DNA from: Larix sibirica
Taxonomy: Eukaryota; Streptophyta; Pinopsida; Pinales; Pinaceae
Assembly: GCA_004151065.3 (NCBI GenBank)
Contig: NWUY0300003077.1
Span: 1-31,637 of the forward strand
Reading direction: 5' to 3'
Length of the DNA stretch: 31,637 bases
Shown here: piece by piece, positions 9,805 through 20,139 of the stretch
Layout of the letters: the number at the start of each line of letters is the position of its first letter
Numbering within the stretch: position 1 is the first letter of the stretch
Notes under the pieces: generated by a model
Database searches by the model: none
What the model was told of the DNA's origin: nothing
Seen by the model: only the letters and a program-made list of their open reading frames with translations
Position numbers and translations under genes: made by a program

Positions 9805-10808
9805 CTAGGATGGGGTAGTTTTCGTTTTAAGAATCGTGTCCTTCAACAGTTTAAGTTGATTATCCGTGATAGAATGAACCTCAATGTTTTTGCAAGCCTC
9901 TTCGATGCTATCAAGATCCAGGTCTCCTAGTTCCATCTCCTCCAAGTCCTCTTCCATATGCTCTGTTTCGAGAGGGTTTTTCCTTGCAAATTTATTCTTA
10001 CTACTGGTCTCGGTTACCACTTCTAAAGTTTCAGCATCTAGAAGAGGTGAATCCTGAGTCACTAGAGGTATTGGGGTTTCTATCAGGTCGGGATCCAAAG
10101 CAGCAAAACAATTCGTACAGGTTCCCTTTTTACTCAACTCAGAACCATTATGCCTCCTTCTCGTTCTTCTTTGATTAGGTATTTTAGTAAAACCTTCCGA
10201 ATCTTGATGCGCCTGAGGTTTGCTCCCAAGTATTTCCACAGGGAGGTTAAGATGAAAATCCCGGGCCAGATGTCCATGGGTATGACACCGTCGGCAATGA
10301 AAAGGGACATGTTTATAATTAAGGGTTTGAAACCACTCAGATTCTTCCTAGGTTAAGGTGATCCCCTCTGGTAGGGTTTTATAAATATTCATATAAACAT
10401 AAAGACGAGCATACGACACATACCTTCCTTGCTTAGTTTGATCTGAGATATTCACAAAGTGCCCTAGTGCGCCTCCTAGAGCCTTCAGAATGTCGGGATC
10501 CTTGTATTTAGTAGGTAACGAATAGAGTCTAATCCAAACTAGAGCTATTGATAGGTCTTCCTTATCAGGATTAAAATGATCCTTCCACATTCTTAAGAAT
10601 AACCCAACTGAGTAGTAGAAATAAGTTCCTCCCTCAAATACACGGTCCTTGTCCTCCACATTAAGGAAAACCATAGTAAAGAAACCCTTTTAACCAGTAG
10701 GAGATCGAAGTGACCTTTAGGTTTCCATGTAGAATTAATCCACCATGTTAGAGCTTTCTCAGAGGGACAGATACCCATGAATTTACCAATCAATGCATGA
10801 TCCGTCAT
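9805..10808 (-). pseudogene. LINE ORF1 (DUF4283 plus zinc knuckle)
   Basis: The first piece (from ATG 10808) reads ALIGKFMGICPSEKALTWW. The second (10674-10348) reads VFLNVEDKDRVFEGGTYFYY, LFLRMWKDHFNPDKED and VWIRLYSLPTKY. Together these make a DUF4283 domain, the RNA-binding N-terminal domain of plant LINE ORF1 and related proteins. A TAG interrupts just after EGITLT. Downstream is a CCHC-type knuckle CRRCHTHGHLARDF, whose last Cys is replaced by Phe. The C-terminal part (10239-9805) is acidic and low in complexity, as is usual. An in-frame TGA lies just upstream of the ATG, so the true N-terminus may be lost to a frameshift. Confidence 0.8.
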
Positions 10809-11200
10809 GTGTTGGATTCACTACTTTACTCGTGTAGGATTCACCGAGATGGCTGGAGTACTGAGCGATTTAGGGATGCAAGACCCCTGCCCCGCTTTTC
10901 CTGGATTTGCATCATGATTATCAGCCTAAGGAATGCAACCCTCTCCTCCGATTCCCTCCTCCTGAATTTGCACTGGCGTATTCTCTTTTTTCTTTGCATT
11001 ATCTTGCAGTGGAGGAGGGGAAGGGCCCCTCCCCTGTGTTCGTACCATCCCGCTGACACTCACCCCGAACCACAGCAAAACCTCCATCCTTTAAACTTCC
11101 AGCGAGCAGCTGTTGAAGTTTATCGTTTCTTGGAGCACCATCCCATCATGCATCCATCGTCTACCAGCATAGCCTCCTTCCCAACAATTTTGTATCATTC
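10809..11200 (-). other. Putative LINE 5' leader / start of ORF1
   Basis: The region upstream of ORF1 on the minus strand has the GC-richer composition of the LINE and stops abruptly where A/T runs begin near 11200. It holds overlapping short frames on both strands with no recognisable domain. I treat it as the 5' untranslated region with its internal promoter, by analogy with other LINEs. No specific promoter motif could be assigned. Confidence 0.4.
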
Positions 11201-11909
11201 CTAAAAAATGATTAAAAAATTTAAAGTCTTGAACTCATCCTCAAATAATACATTTAAAAAATGAAGGAAGGAGCTAATGTGTGAACACTAATTCAGAATA
11301 TGGTGAATTGATTCATTGATTAAGGATTACATAATAGAATTATTATGTTTTAAAAATATGTCCTATGTTGTGATCAAATGATCAAAACACCAGTCATGTC
11401 CTACAAAAACCACTTATCAATCATAGTTTTCTTCTATCACAAGTTAAAATTCAATAAAAGAGGAAATAATTGATCAAGGGCTTCAACATATTATTGCAAT
11501 TTTATTTTTGGTAACTTGCACTTGAGTGGCCCTTGATTTTCATACTAGTGATTTCCTTTTTTAACAATAACTTTTCAAGCATATAATTGATATCCTTATA
11601 TCAACCACTCAATATTTCTAAGTGAAGACTTAATCAATTTAATAATAATGGTAACTAACACAAGAAGGTGATTTTTCATCAATCTAATCTCGCAGAAAAT
11701 TTTTCATTTATATGAAAATGAGATTAATGGAACCGTTATAAACTTACTAGGATTAAGTTGAGAGTGGAAAGTAACTCTCATACACTTTACATTCTCAAGA
11801 TGGTTAAGTTCACATAGCAATACCCCTACTCATATTCAAATTAAGAAGATGCAAATCACATAGTGTGTAGCCAAAAGAAATTCACCATTAAGATCTAAAT
11901 CAAGAAGGA
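11201..11909. other. AT-rich stretch, possibly the terminal part of a CACTA element
   Basis: No gene is recognisable. It lies downstream (on the minus strand) of the CACTA transposase tail at 11983-12163, so it might contain the 3' end of that transposon. I did not find a convincing CACTA-type terminal repeat. Confidence 0.35.
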
Positions 11910-12163
11910 GCTCATATCAACAAGGGTATACGATAAGAGTACTCAATTTGAATTAGCTGATCACTTTATTAAATAAGATTTATTACATATCCATATCAAA
12001 TTGATATTGAACTTCATCCAATTCAAAATCCAACTCATCAATATCACAATTTGTATCCAACCCTTCAAAATCATTGAAAGGATTTCCCATATCAACATTT
12101 GGGATGTCTAGCACTAAGCCATCATCAATATAATCATCATCATCAAGATAAAGCATAGGACGA
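11910..12163. repeat. Diverged repeat of 28359-28595 (CACTA transposase 3' end)
   Basis: This segment and 28359-28595 are direct repeats with roughly 10 percent differences in the part I compared by eye. They share the coding tail and about 70 bases after the stop. The similarity ends at the TGTTAAC that begins the putative 5' LTR (12164). Confidence 0.8.
11983..12163 (-). pseudogene. CACTA transposase C-terminal tail, cut by the gypsy LTR
   Basis: On the minus strand this is an open, very acidic tail that begins with a run of Asp (LDDDDYIDDG), continues VLDIPNVDMGNPFNDFEGLD and ends at TAA 11983-11985 after QFDMDM. The homologous tail at 28431-28600 follows a DUF4216 domain, and this is what identifies it. 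Everything upstream of the tail is missing here because the sequence passes directly into the putative LTR at 12164. It is therefore a truncated fragment. Confidence 0.65.
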
Positions 12164-12605
12164 TGTTAACAACCAAATTTTCTCACCTGCCATGTCATCA
12201 ATTTCGTTATCCATATACATCATCATCCCACATCATTGACACCATTTTTCCATCTCGTTCCATCCACATGACCTTAGTGAAGTGATAAAAAACCAAAAAA
12301 TGAAATTCAAACCCTGAATTAACCACCCTAGAAGGAGGTTGTCGGGTTTCCCTCGAAATCAGTGACCTAGGTCATAGATTTTCCCCCAGTAAGTGCGAAC
12401 TAGTCCCAAAACTTGATTTTCATCAATACTTTTTCATTTCCCACCTTGCTTATAAAAAAAGGGCCAAAAGTGGACACAAACCTTGACGTTGTCCAATTTA
12501 GTACATAGATATAGAGCCCAAAAACCTAATTTATCCACTGAGCAATCAAGGAAATGGAGAATGTTCACATTGATTCTATATCCATCTCTTGGCCATTCAT
12601 GTGCC

Positions 12606-12614
12606 TATAAAAAT
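12606..12614 (+). promoter_or_regulatory. TATA-like box in the putative LTR
   Basis: TATAAAAAT lies in the middle of the putative LTR, a normal place for the RNA polymerase II promoter that drives the genomic transcript. Transcription would be expected to begin about 30 bases downstream. The support is motif plus position only. Confidence 0.35.
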
Positions 12615-12992
12615 TCCTTCAAGGTACCCCATTCCATATACAATTTCCATCTCTCATTCATGTCGTTATGCCGCCAAAATTCTCCCAGAATCAGGAGTAA
12701 CCACATTTTACCTTCTACTTCATCTAAAGGAGATTACCATTGTTTCGGTTGGTTGGAAGTGGCAAGATCGTCAAGGATACAAATGGACCTTCTATTGGAT
12801 AGCTACAAGGGCCTCTCTTCCTCTTCACTATAACAAGGTGCACATCTATGTTGTAATACTTCTTTGTGATAATACAAAAACGTTTTTTGATTCTTCATGC
12901 ATTGTCTTGGCACTCTTTATGTATGGTGTTTGAAGGATGGGTAGATCTTGTTAGTTTTGTTTTGTTGTTTTATTTTCCTCTCATTTGAATGT

Positions 12993-13020
12993 ATACCAAA
13001 GTTACACAACCCTTTGGTAT
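12993..13020 (+). other. Perfect 9-bp stem-loop near the LTR end
   Basis: ATACCAAAG (12993-13001) and CTTTGGTAT (13012-13020) are exact inverted repeats separated by ten bases. It lies just upstream of the putative LTR end and could form a hairpin in the leader RNA. Function is unknown. Confidence 0.5.
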
Positions 13021-13053
13021 GTGCCCTTGCATGTGTGGGTGATTATTTACACA

Positions 13054-14870
13054 AATTTTGGTGACCAAACTAGGGAGGATCCATAATCCCCCTTTTAGTT
13101 GTGTTAGATTTCATTTTACATCTATCTTTTTAGTGTTTTCTTGCTTGGATCTAGTTGTGTTTCTTATCTATTTTTTGTTGTTAGAGTCACAAGTAGGTTA
13201 ATGGGATGAAACCCCATATTTTCAACCGCAACCAAAAGTAGATTCATCATTTTTACGCTTTGGGTCTAAGTCACAACTTTTTGGCCAAATCCTGCAACCT
13301 AGATCGCACCTTTTCCTTTGAAATTTACGACCTATTTCAAACCCTATTTTTCAAATTTTCGCAACCCGTTCCACGTTTGCCTTTTCCCAGTTCGATTCGG
13401 TTCTCTTTTTCAAGTCAGTTTGCGGCTATAATGGTTGTTTACTTCTCCTTTTAGATGTTGTAGGCAAAGAAGATATCCATAGATATTAGTATTTTCCACG
13501 TTTAGGGTTCTTTTTCGAGGTTTATTTTTAGTTGCATTTTTCTTCATTTCAGCAAGATTGATTTCCAGATCTACTTGATAGTTGATTGTTGGGTTTGTTT
13601 AGAGCACCTTGGTTGCTAGTTTGGAGCCTTTTCTCTCTTCTTTACATATCTACACCTTGATTAGCTATCTTGTTTACATGCTCACTTGGACTTGTGAGTG
13701 GTTTGATTGTGATCATTTACATTGAGATATCATAGATTTATGTCAAGAAAAACATCATTTAGTTTAGTATTGATATTATCTTGTTTCTCTTTTCATCATT
13801 GTACAAGCATTTACAATTCCATGTCATTTACATTTTTTATTGTTGTACACACCACTTGTGCACACACTCTCACAACATCACTTTTTTCATGACCCCAAGT
13901 GGAGCCTAAAAATAAACCCTAATATAAACACACTAAATTTCTCACTTGAGGGCCAAAAATAATTTTGTAGCTAGGTTAGGACTTTGGGGATAGGCATCCG
14001 AACAATTCTCGCTAGTCACTATACATATGAGACGTAGTGGTTGAATTTCTAGGGAGACAAAATCCTCTTGTAATATTGGACACGATTGAGTCCAATTTTG
14101 TGGGTAGGCCCACCCTTTCAGGATGGTATGTGGAAAAACTGGAACTAGGTGGTTGAGTGGTGCACCTTCCCCATTCAATTCTAAAGATCATCCAGATCAT
14201 TTCCTTTGGGTTGAAGCTACAGAAAATCATCTGATGTGTCCGTGAAGGATGTTTCTTATTGGCCATTATATTATTAATATTACCCATAGGTGATCCCCTT
14301 AGGTGGGGGTGTACCTAGAGCAGATAGCAGTCGGCATAGACCTCTCTATAACTATTCCATTCGATCTTCACTGATTGGACCAGTATGACTCGGGACCCCT
14401 ATCATGTTTGGTGTTTGGAAGACCTGACTCATCCTTATACTTATTTCCTTTGGATGGGACTTGAGAACCCCATTGTGGAAAATATTTGAGAGATATTTCT
14501 TTTTATTTTTACTTTGCTTATTATAGATATCTTTTAAGGCTAGTGGGTCTTTTCTTTTTCTAGGGTATTCTTTTCATTTTTTCTTCTCTTTGCTAGATTA
14601 GATCACTTGTTGCACCCATGTTGCACTTGTTATTTGATTTTGTACCATTTAAAATTTTGATATTATATTATTGAAGCATTGTTTACATTACCCTTGGTTT
14701 AGATATGCATTGCTATATTGGGTGTCCTAGATCCTGTCACCATAGCTCCCTCGAGATACTCCTGTAAACTTCGAGGTCGAACCCCTTTGTACAGTTTCTT
14801 AGGACATACCATTGGCTCTATGAGTTGCATTCCAGTTTGACATTCATCACCCTCACTCAATTACTCTTAT
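13054..14870 (+). other. Retrotransposon leader with putative primer-binding site
   Basis: At about 13056-13075 the sequence TTTTGGTGACCAAACTAGGG follows the putative LTR directly, the usual place for the tRNA primer-binding site. I could not match it confidently to one tRNA. The remaining 1.8 kb has no recognisable gene. Open frames on the minus strand near 13942-14287 have no domain content. Long leaders are normal in Tat-like elements. Confidence 0.35.
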
Positions 14871-14879
14871 GAGTCATCA

Positions 14880-16503
14880 GATTCTAACTCCTCATAGTCT
14901 AGATCACCTTTGTATTCCCATGTTGTCAGCACCATGGCTAGTACTATTCCCACTTCCACTGGTATCATTCCTACTTCCAGTAGTGGAATCATCCCTCTTT
15001 TATGTGGATGAACCATTGGTGGTGGTCCCACCAGCAGATCTATGACTAACACCACTATTGGCCCCTCTACCTCGTATCCTACTACGAGTATTTCGTTTGT
15101 GGCTAGTCTCAACCTTTTATATTTGACGAGACTAACCAATGATTCGATATGTCATGATCTTGCATGGCCTCCCATGCCTACCAAACTCACCTCAGACATC
15201 CCTAAGTTTGAAGGGAAAGCAATAGATAACCCTCGGAACCATATATTGTCCTTTCATTTGCGGTGTTGCTCCAATAGAATTGTAGATGATTCTATTTGGT
15301 TACATTTGTTTCAGAGGACCTTGACTGGCATTGATTCCAAGTGGTATATCAAGCAACCCCATGGGATGCATCCCAACTTTGTGTCCCTATCTTCCACTTT
15401 CTTGGTGTTTTTCTAGTTACATGTTTGTTATGATGATGGAGTTGATATCTTCTTGTCGTACCATCAAACTGCATCCACTCATATCATGAATCACATTCAT
15501 GAGTGGCATCAACGCATGAGTATTTGTAAGATTAAGCTCAATGACCATATCTTCTTATACCATTTCCTTAAATAACTCCTCCCTTTTATAGCCAAGTATG
15601 TGGCCTCTGAGCGCTCGTAAACCGAATAAGAAGCCATCCTTAAGGCTTAGTAATATGACCTTATTTACACACATTCTGGTTACCTATATACAATATTCCC
15701 AATTCTCTTGGAGGTGACTCTTCCCAGAAGGATCCTTCGGGGGAATCCCATGCCATAGATGGTGTTATTGATGTTGTTGCATCCCATCCAAATCCATACT
15801 CACCTTATCCTCCCCCTTTGAGTGGTTATTCATATGGTAATATGCTAAGTGGCAAGCATCATCACTAGGGCCCTGTTCCTACACCGTACCATCCCCTTGA
15901 TCCTTCTTTCTCATCCTCACATGCACGAACGATTATCTCCTACTCGACTTCTCCTTCATCCCCCCATATTCATGGAACCTCATATAGTGGCACCATGTGT
16001 GATGGTGATTCTACCGGATACATGGTTCCTCTAGCCATCAACCCATATTATCCTTTTCATGGTTGGCCACCAGCCCCTCCAATGCAGCCACACCCTGCAA
16101 CTCCCCATTTTCCTCATGAGAAAGTGTACGCTCAACAGAATACGCCTACCCAACCTGCACCAAGTAACCATTAAGCACAGTATAACAATTTCAAGATGAA
16201 TAACAAGGGGAAGAAAAAAGGAAATAACCAATGATAGGAAGGTGGGGGACCCACAACCTAACCCTACTAAGAGTACAAAAGGAAATCTGAACCCCACAAA
16301 CCAAGATCCTAATAAACCTCCCAAGCAAGGTAGGAACCCTCATTTACATACTAACTATCCATGTTCCTTTTGCGGTGTTTACGGACATTACACACACCAT
16401 TTCCCCATCTGGATAAGGATTTCCAATTATGGATTGAGTCTACCCAATTTGAAGCAGTTAATGCCCCACAAGGGAAACCCAATTTTCCTCCACCTCATCT
16501 GAC
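14880..16503 (+). pseudogene. gag (retrotransposon gag domain and zinc knuckle), degenerate
   Basis: The segment 15042-15416 reads PKFEGKAIDNPRNHILSFHL, DSIWLHLFQRTLTG and SKWYIKQ, the capsid-like core of Ty3/gypsy Gag. A TAG at 15414-15416 interrupts a block that continues in frame with YDDGVDIFLSYHQ and MSICKIKLNDHIF. After a Pro-rich, low-complexity part, CSFCGVYGHYTHHF at 16362-16403 is a CCHC knuckle whose final Cys is Phe. In a live element this protein packages the genomic RNA. Several stops and frame changes make this copy non-functional. Confidence 0.7.
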
Positions 16504-16539
16504 CCAATCACAACTGATGGTCCTACAAAACCCTTCCTT

Positions 16540-16920
16540 TTGCAATGGGTAGTCACAACACAACCTATGGCACCTTACCCATCTTTACCATTGTCTTTTG
16601 GTCATCCTCATGATCCTTCTATCCAACATCTCCTTATGATATCTATTTATATCAACCTCCAAACTAGACGTAACCAATATGGTTTAGCTACTGATACCTC
16701 TCATATTAATAAATGGAAAGACTCCACACAAGTTGAAGAACCTTTGCACCTACCTTGCCTGGATCTAAACGGTGTTCCTAAGGTCCCAAAAATCCCTTTA
16801 TGTTTTGTAGTGAATAACCCCAATATTCGTGCAGCTCCTAACTATCGCATTGTGGATGACTTGGCACAATCCCCTACTATCATGTCTACATTAAAAGTTC
16901 TTCAGAAATTTCATACATAG
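16540..16920 (+). pseudogene. Gag-Pol junction segment upstream of protease
   Basis: The frame carries LHLPCLDLNGVPKVP and then NYRIVDDLAQSPTIMSTLKV, a block that sits immediately N-terminal to the protease in many plant Ty3/gypsy polyproteins ('DLAQ.P..MS...VL'). It stops at TAG 16918-16920, and the same peptide family continues beyond it towards the protease. It is collinear with gag on the left and with the protease on the right. Confidence 0.55.
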
Positions 16921-17025
16921 AGAAAATCATTATTGTCCACTATATAGGTGCAACTAATCCATTCGACACTTGTCTAATGACATCTGATCTTGATCAAGCC
17001 AAGCCTTAGATTCCCTTTTCAGTAT

Positions 17026-17486
17026 CATTTCATATTCCTATGACCATCGAGAACTTGACTATCCATCATTGCATCATCGATGAAGGTGCCTCCACCTGCA
17101 TCATGTATACCCATGTCTAGTAGAAGCTTGGTTCCCCCAAACTGACGTCATCCCATATGACATTGAGCGCCTATGATGGTCGTGTTTCTCAACCATAAGG
17201 CCTTATCCAGAATTTATTTATCATGTTAGCAGGGAAAATAGTCTTAATTGAAATTTAGGTTTTCAATGTTGAGTTAGATTATAACCTCCTCCTTGGGCAT
17301 AGAAACATTTATTCTATGCAAGAAGTTTCCTCTATGGTTTTCAACTTTATGATGTTCCCCCATGAATGGAAGATTGTAAATCTAGATCAACTGGCCTATT
17401 ATGATCCTAAGGGGCCATCTTTTCCAGATTATTTTTACCGACGGTTGACAACAACTTTGGAATCTTGTCTATTCCTTCATTCGTGA
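17026..17486 (+). pseudogene. Retropepsin (aspartic protease), copy A
   Basis: HCIIDEGASTCIM (active Asp at 17079-17081, DEGAS in place of the usual DSGAS) and ELDYNLLLGHRNIYSM (the flap-distal 'LLG' block) identify the retroviral-type protease that would process Gag-Pol. The frame is conserved over the whole domain, but it has stops at 17118-17123 (two adjacent TAG), 17196-17198 and 17256-17258. The duplication begins at 17044, inside this domain. Copy B therefore lacks the first few codons. Confidence 0.75.
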
Positions 17487-17940
17487 GTGTTAGTCTAAGC
17501 ATCTTTCAAGATTATTCCTTGGTTAGGTTTTTTCAGGCCTTACCTTCCCCACCAGTGAAGGTGTAGATATCAAAGTTGTGCACTCTCTCCTATGAGAACT
17601 CTATCGCCCAACCTCAAACTACACCCTCACCCAACCAGTAGCGAGGGAACGTGTGGGGAGATACACCTATACAGCAAATCCTATTTCTATTTCCACCTTT
17701 TGGAATAGTGACCAATCCCATGATGGTTATTCTCAATCTCTCAGGATTAACATTACCCCTCCTTGTTTGGTACCTTACTCCACCAAACCCTCCCCCCACA
17801 CTACAGGTCACCTTGACTACTATGCAACCGATTAGTACTTCCAAGTATCCACCTCCTGGAGTCATGAACGAAGCCCCACCCGCCACCCAACCTCCTCCCA
17901 AATAGAAGGTTGGGGGGATCCAAGAATGCAATGACACAAG

Positions 17941-18260
17941 CTACTCTAATCCATGTCATGAATCCCCCTCCTCCTTCCATGGCTCAAGCACCACCACCAT
18001 GTGTTGTGTGCAATGTCTTGGGTCACACCAGCTAGTAGTGTTTGGAATTTCCCACCTTACATACTCACCTTGAATCAACATAAGAGAAAACCGATGAGAA
18101 CACTCTAGTTGTACATCTCCCTAGTGCTCCCAAGCAGTGCAATAAGTCCCCGTGCACCAACCATTCCTATGCATTGTGTGGCCTTTACGATCACTACTCA
18201 CATCATTGTACTAATCTCCCCTAATTTATATCCATCTTGGCTGATTTGTCTTGAATCTCT
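17941..18260 (+). pseudogene. Protease-RT linker with two zinc-knuckle motifs, copy A
   Basis: In one frame there are CVVCNVLGHTS followed by two TAG codons and a Cys at 18000-18041 (CX2CX4HX4C spacing kept), and YALCGLYDHYSHHC at 18168-18209 (same spacing, first Cys replaced by Tyr). The second resembles the gag knuckle at 16362-16403 in its G.Y.HY.HH core. Zinc knuckles normally sit at the end of Gag, so their presence between protease and RT is unusual. The region between 17490 and 17940 is Pro-rich with no domain. Confidence 0.6.
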
Positions 18261-18320
18261 CTAGAGTACCAAGTCACCACCATTAAGGAAGTCCCTCCTC
18301 CGGCATCATCTTTAGATGGG

Positions 18321-19490
18321 ATGACCAACATCTATTACATGTCATCCTCCAATGAGGCTTCCACGTCATCCCATACAACTACAAGTGTGTCAATGAGCAC
18401 AAATCCCTTTCATCTATCTATTCGATCCTTTCGAAGCAATGAGGAGATTCTCGAATCCCTTGTAAAACTAGAATTCCCTTGGAATGACATGCACCATCAC
18501 GCATAATTCATTCTAGAGGAACCTGCTTTTCCTTCTCCATCTTCAGATTAGTTCTACAATGATTTGAAAGACTTTGTTCCTCATGGTAACGTTGATTGGT
18601 TCAAAAATTCGATCCCAACCCTGAATTCCTTTAAAGAAGGTAATATGGCCAATATCTCTCCCACCATTTAGGTGGACATTTCGGCTAAACCAGGTGTGAC
18701 CGAGAACTTCCTCTTATGTGCTTTTTGTACTCCTAAAGAGATATTTGCCTCTTATAAGGCATTATTTCAAAGGTTTCGTGATGTTTTTTCTTGGTCCTAT
18801 GCTTAGATGCCTAGAATTGACCCCACCATTTTTAACATTGTATTGATACATGGCCTAATGTCACACCAGTGCACCAAAATCAAATACATATTCACCCTTT
18901 GAAAGTGCCGACCATTAAAGCTGAGATCGACAAGTTGTGCAAAGTTGTATTCATTTATCCTATTGAATACACCACTCGGATATCTAACCCCATTCCAGTA
19001 AAAAAAAAGGTGCCATACATGTTTGTATAGAATTCTAAGATCTAAATATGGCATGTACCAAAGACTATCATCCCACCCCCTTCATCGAGCAAGTACCCCC
19101 TTCATCGAGCAATTCATTGATGATTTCACTAAGCATGAGGTTCTTTTCTTTATGGATGGATTCTCGGGGTATAACCATATTCAAATCCACCAACATGATC
19201 AATATTAAACCGCCTTCACCACGCTGTGGGGAGATTTCACTTACAGAGTCATGAATTTCAGGATCAAGAACATTAGAGCCACATTCCAGCATTCCATGTC
19301 ATATTTCTATGATGATCTGGTACACATTATCCTCGCATACTTGGACGAACTCATGGCATGTTCCAAGAAATGCTTGCATAATCTCAAGGACCTTCATCAT
19401 GTGTTCCTCCGATGTCGTAAATATAGCATTCACTTGAACCCTCTCAATTGTGTATTTTTCACTCCTATGGATCAATTGAGGGACTCATGA
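18321..19490 (+). pseudogene. Reverse transcriptase, copy A
   Basis: The pre-RT block reads LEFPWNDMHHHA, then ANISPTI.VDISAKPGVTE, then FRDVFSWSY. The RT core follows with IKAEIDKLCKVVFIYPIEY, VPKTII/KDYHPTPFIEQ, FFMDGFSGYNHIQIHQHDQY, TTLWGDFTYRVMNF and AYLDELMACS. The last is the YxDD box with its second Asp changed to Glu, so the polymerase site is damaged as well as frameshifted. Frame changes occur near 18842, at the poly(A) run 19000-19008 and at a 20-bp tandem duplication at 19075-19114. In-frame stops lie at 18549-18551, 18669-18671 and 18804-18806. Confidence 0.85.
19075..19114. repeat. 20-bp tandem duplication inside RT, copy A
   Basis: ACCCCCTTCATCGAGCAAGT at 19075-19094 is followed by ACCCCCTTCATCGAGCAATT at 19095-19114. 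It encodes the TPFIEQ segment twice and shifts the frame. The same event is present in copy B at 23797-23836, so it predates the duplication. Confidence 0.9.
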
Positions 19491-19624
19491 TTTATCAAAA
19501 AGGGATCATTGTCGATCCTTTGAACGTTCAATCCATCATTGACCTTCCCCCTCCAAGGACCTTGTCCCAATTCCAAAGTATTCAACGCAAGGAAAAATTA
19601 CACTGATTCATATCGTATTATGCC

Positions 19625-20130
19625 ATGATAGTTCATGGATTCTTGCATTTTCTTCCCTCCAACATTCCTTTCATTTGGGACAAACAAGCACAAGCATATT
19701 TTGATGCATTGAAAGAGGCTCTTACTTCCACTCCCTTGGTTTACCCTCCATATTTTACAAAGGATTTCATTCTCTACATCTCAGCATTTGATTATTCTGT
19801 CACCAGAGTGCTCGTCAAAGAGGATACTGCTCGCTGGGAGCACGACATATACTACATAAGTAAGAACTTGTCCAGTCCACCTCTCTCATACCCCCATGAG
19901 GAAAATATAGCCTTAGCCATCATCATTTCTATTCAGAAGCTTTTCCATTACATACTTATGAGTAGAACCAAATTTATTGCAAAGTCGAACCCAATGTTAT
20001 ATCTCTTGAATTGATGCCCTATCCAGGGTCAATTTGTCAAATGGATCGTTATCCTATAAGAGTATGACATCGATTTTGTAACCACCAAGGATTTGGATTT
20101 AGTGCAGCTCATCACAGATTTACCATCTAC
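19625..20130 (+). pseudogene. gypsy-type RNase H, copy A
   Basis: The segment reads PFIWDKQAQAYFDALKEALT, FILYISAFDYSVTRVLVKED (first catalytic Asp), EHDIYYISKNL, YPHEENIALAI (Glu) and later DFVTTKDLDLVQLITDLPS. This is the RNase H that normally follows RT and degrades the RNA strand of the hybrid. The first 129 codons are uninterrupted, then a TGA (20012-20014) and a TAA break it. It passes directly into the integrase N-terminus, with no second RNase H between them. Confidence 0.8.
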
Positions 20131-20139
20131 TTTCCCATC

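Larger units (their letters stand above)
3958..11200 (-). mobile_element. Non-LTR retrotransposon (plant L1-type LINE), nearly full length, decayed
   Basis: Read from right to left, the domain order is DUF4283, CCHC knuckle, apurinic-type endonuclease, reverse transcriptase, zf-RVT and RNase H. This is the standard plan of plant L1-like LINEs that have gained an RNase H. All main catalytic motifs can be found, but ORF1 and ORF2 are broken by single-base frameshifts and a few stops, so the copy is not autonomous. A third ORF follows the RNase H. GC content rises sharply relative to both flanks, which supports the approximate limits. The right limit is set where AT-rich DNA resumes near 11200. 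The left limit is uncertain because no oligo(A) tail or target-site duplication was found. Confidence 0.85.
12164..13053 (+). repeat. Putative 5' LTR
   Basis: The left edge is TGTTAAC at 12164, exactly where homology to the second CACTA tail stops. The right edge is placed at TTTACACA (13047-13053), just before a TTTGGTGACC block that resembles the primer-binding region following LTRs of Tat-like elements. TG...CA ends, a TATA-like box and a stem-loop inside support the call. With no second LTR in the window the call cannot be confirmed. Length would be about 890 bp. Confidence 0.45.

Noticed and set aside
10841-11059. Minus-strand 72-codon ORF upstream of LINE ORF1 as a separate gene
   Set aside because: No domain, Arg/Leu-rich, and in the expected LINE leader. 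It is better treated as untranslated sequence.
14012-14287. Minus-strand ORFs in the retrotransposon leader as an antisense gene
   Set aside because: Two overlapping frames of similar length, no recognisable motif, and no conservation evidence available.
17614-17937. Minus-strand 107-codon ORF (also at 22336-22659)
   Set aside because: It is Gly-rich antisense of the Pro-rich protease-RT linker of the retrotransposon and appears twice only because of the duplication.
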